From: an uncultured Oscillospiraceae bacterium
Lineage (GTDB): Bacteria > Bacillota > Clostridia > Oscillospirales > Acutalibacteraceae
DNA length: 19,705 nucleotides
Assembly (NCBI GenBank): GCA_900549055.1
Contig: URNB01000030.1
Location: forward strand, 1-19,705
Direction: 5' to 3'
The translations under genes were made by a program, and so were the position numbers. Shown here one piece after another: positions 19,580 through 19,705 of the stretch (positions are counted from its first letter, which is position 1; the number at the start of each line of letters is the position of its first letter). Under the pieces are notes generated by a model. That model did not search any database, was not told the origin of the DNA, and was given only the letters and a program-made list of their open reading frames with translations.

Positions 19580-19705
19580 GAACTTTTTTTCCTTAGTGTA
19601 AAATAAATGTAGGAAAAAACAGTATAACACAGATAACGGAAGATTTCATCAAAAAATCGGAGAAATATTCAAAGAAAGTGAAAAACTTTACGAGACAGAA
19701 GAAGC
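19580..19705. other. Window edge, no supported gene
   Basis: AT-rich sequence with open frames on both strands at the edge. The plus-strand frames carry no ATG with a ribosome site, and a minus-strand frame open to a TAA near 19594 gives a phenylalanine-rich translation. Too little is present to call a gene. Confidence 0.4.

Overview
The window looks like a chromosomal stretch from a Gram-positive anaerobe, most likely Clostridia (Oscillospirales/Ruminococcaceae-like). The evidence is strong AGGAGG-type ribosome sites, consensus TTGACA-17-TATAAT promoters, a single-chain alpha2-type glycyl-tRNA synthetase, an XRE regulator beside a paired ABC exporter, and a PerR plus reverse-rubrerythrin oxygen-defence pair. 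No rRNA, tRNA, CRISPR array or complete insertion sequence was seen.

Layout. 1-3.7 kb (minus): the end of a DUF2325 gene, then an operon of ABC ATPase, large FtsX-type permease and small CxxC heavy-metal (HMA) protein. Three copies of one 16-bp palindrome (GTTAGC-N4-GCTAAC) sit at the two upstream control regions, pointing to one metal-type regulon. 3.8-4.5 kb (minus): two small conserved-looking genes of unknown function, divergent from glyQS. 4.5-7.8 kb (plus): glyQS and a Na/phosphate cotransporter with a PhoU-like tail. 7.8-8.2 kb (plus): a small membrane protein with its own promoter and leader. 8.2-9.6 kb (minus): an isolated endolysin-holin lysis cassette ending in a 23-bp perfect hairpin. 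9.7-10.9 kb (plus): a histidine phosphatase overlapping ruvX. 10.9-11.4 kb: a broken tail of a surface-type protein, then a 270-bp AT-rich element made almost entirely of hairpins and bounded by imperfect terminal inverted repeats. It ends directly against the ribosome site of a two-component system (11.4-13.5 kb). 13.5-18.0 kb (minus): XRE regulator, two overlapping half-ABC exporter genes and a DUF2500-like membrane protein. 18.1-18.5 kb (plus): a Phd/YefM antitoxin without an adjacent toxin. 18.5-19.6 kb (minus): perR and reverse rubrerythrin, with an operator-like palindrome over the perR start point.

The most unusual item is the multi-hairpin element at 11089-11358. Its arms abut with no spacer, its ends form inverted repeats, and it would form nearly the whole 5' leader of the downstream two-component mRNA. 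The shared palindrome regulon and the orphan lysis cassette are next in interest. All identifications come from reading motifs and translations by eye; no database search was possible.
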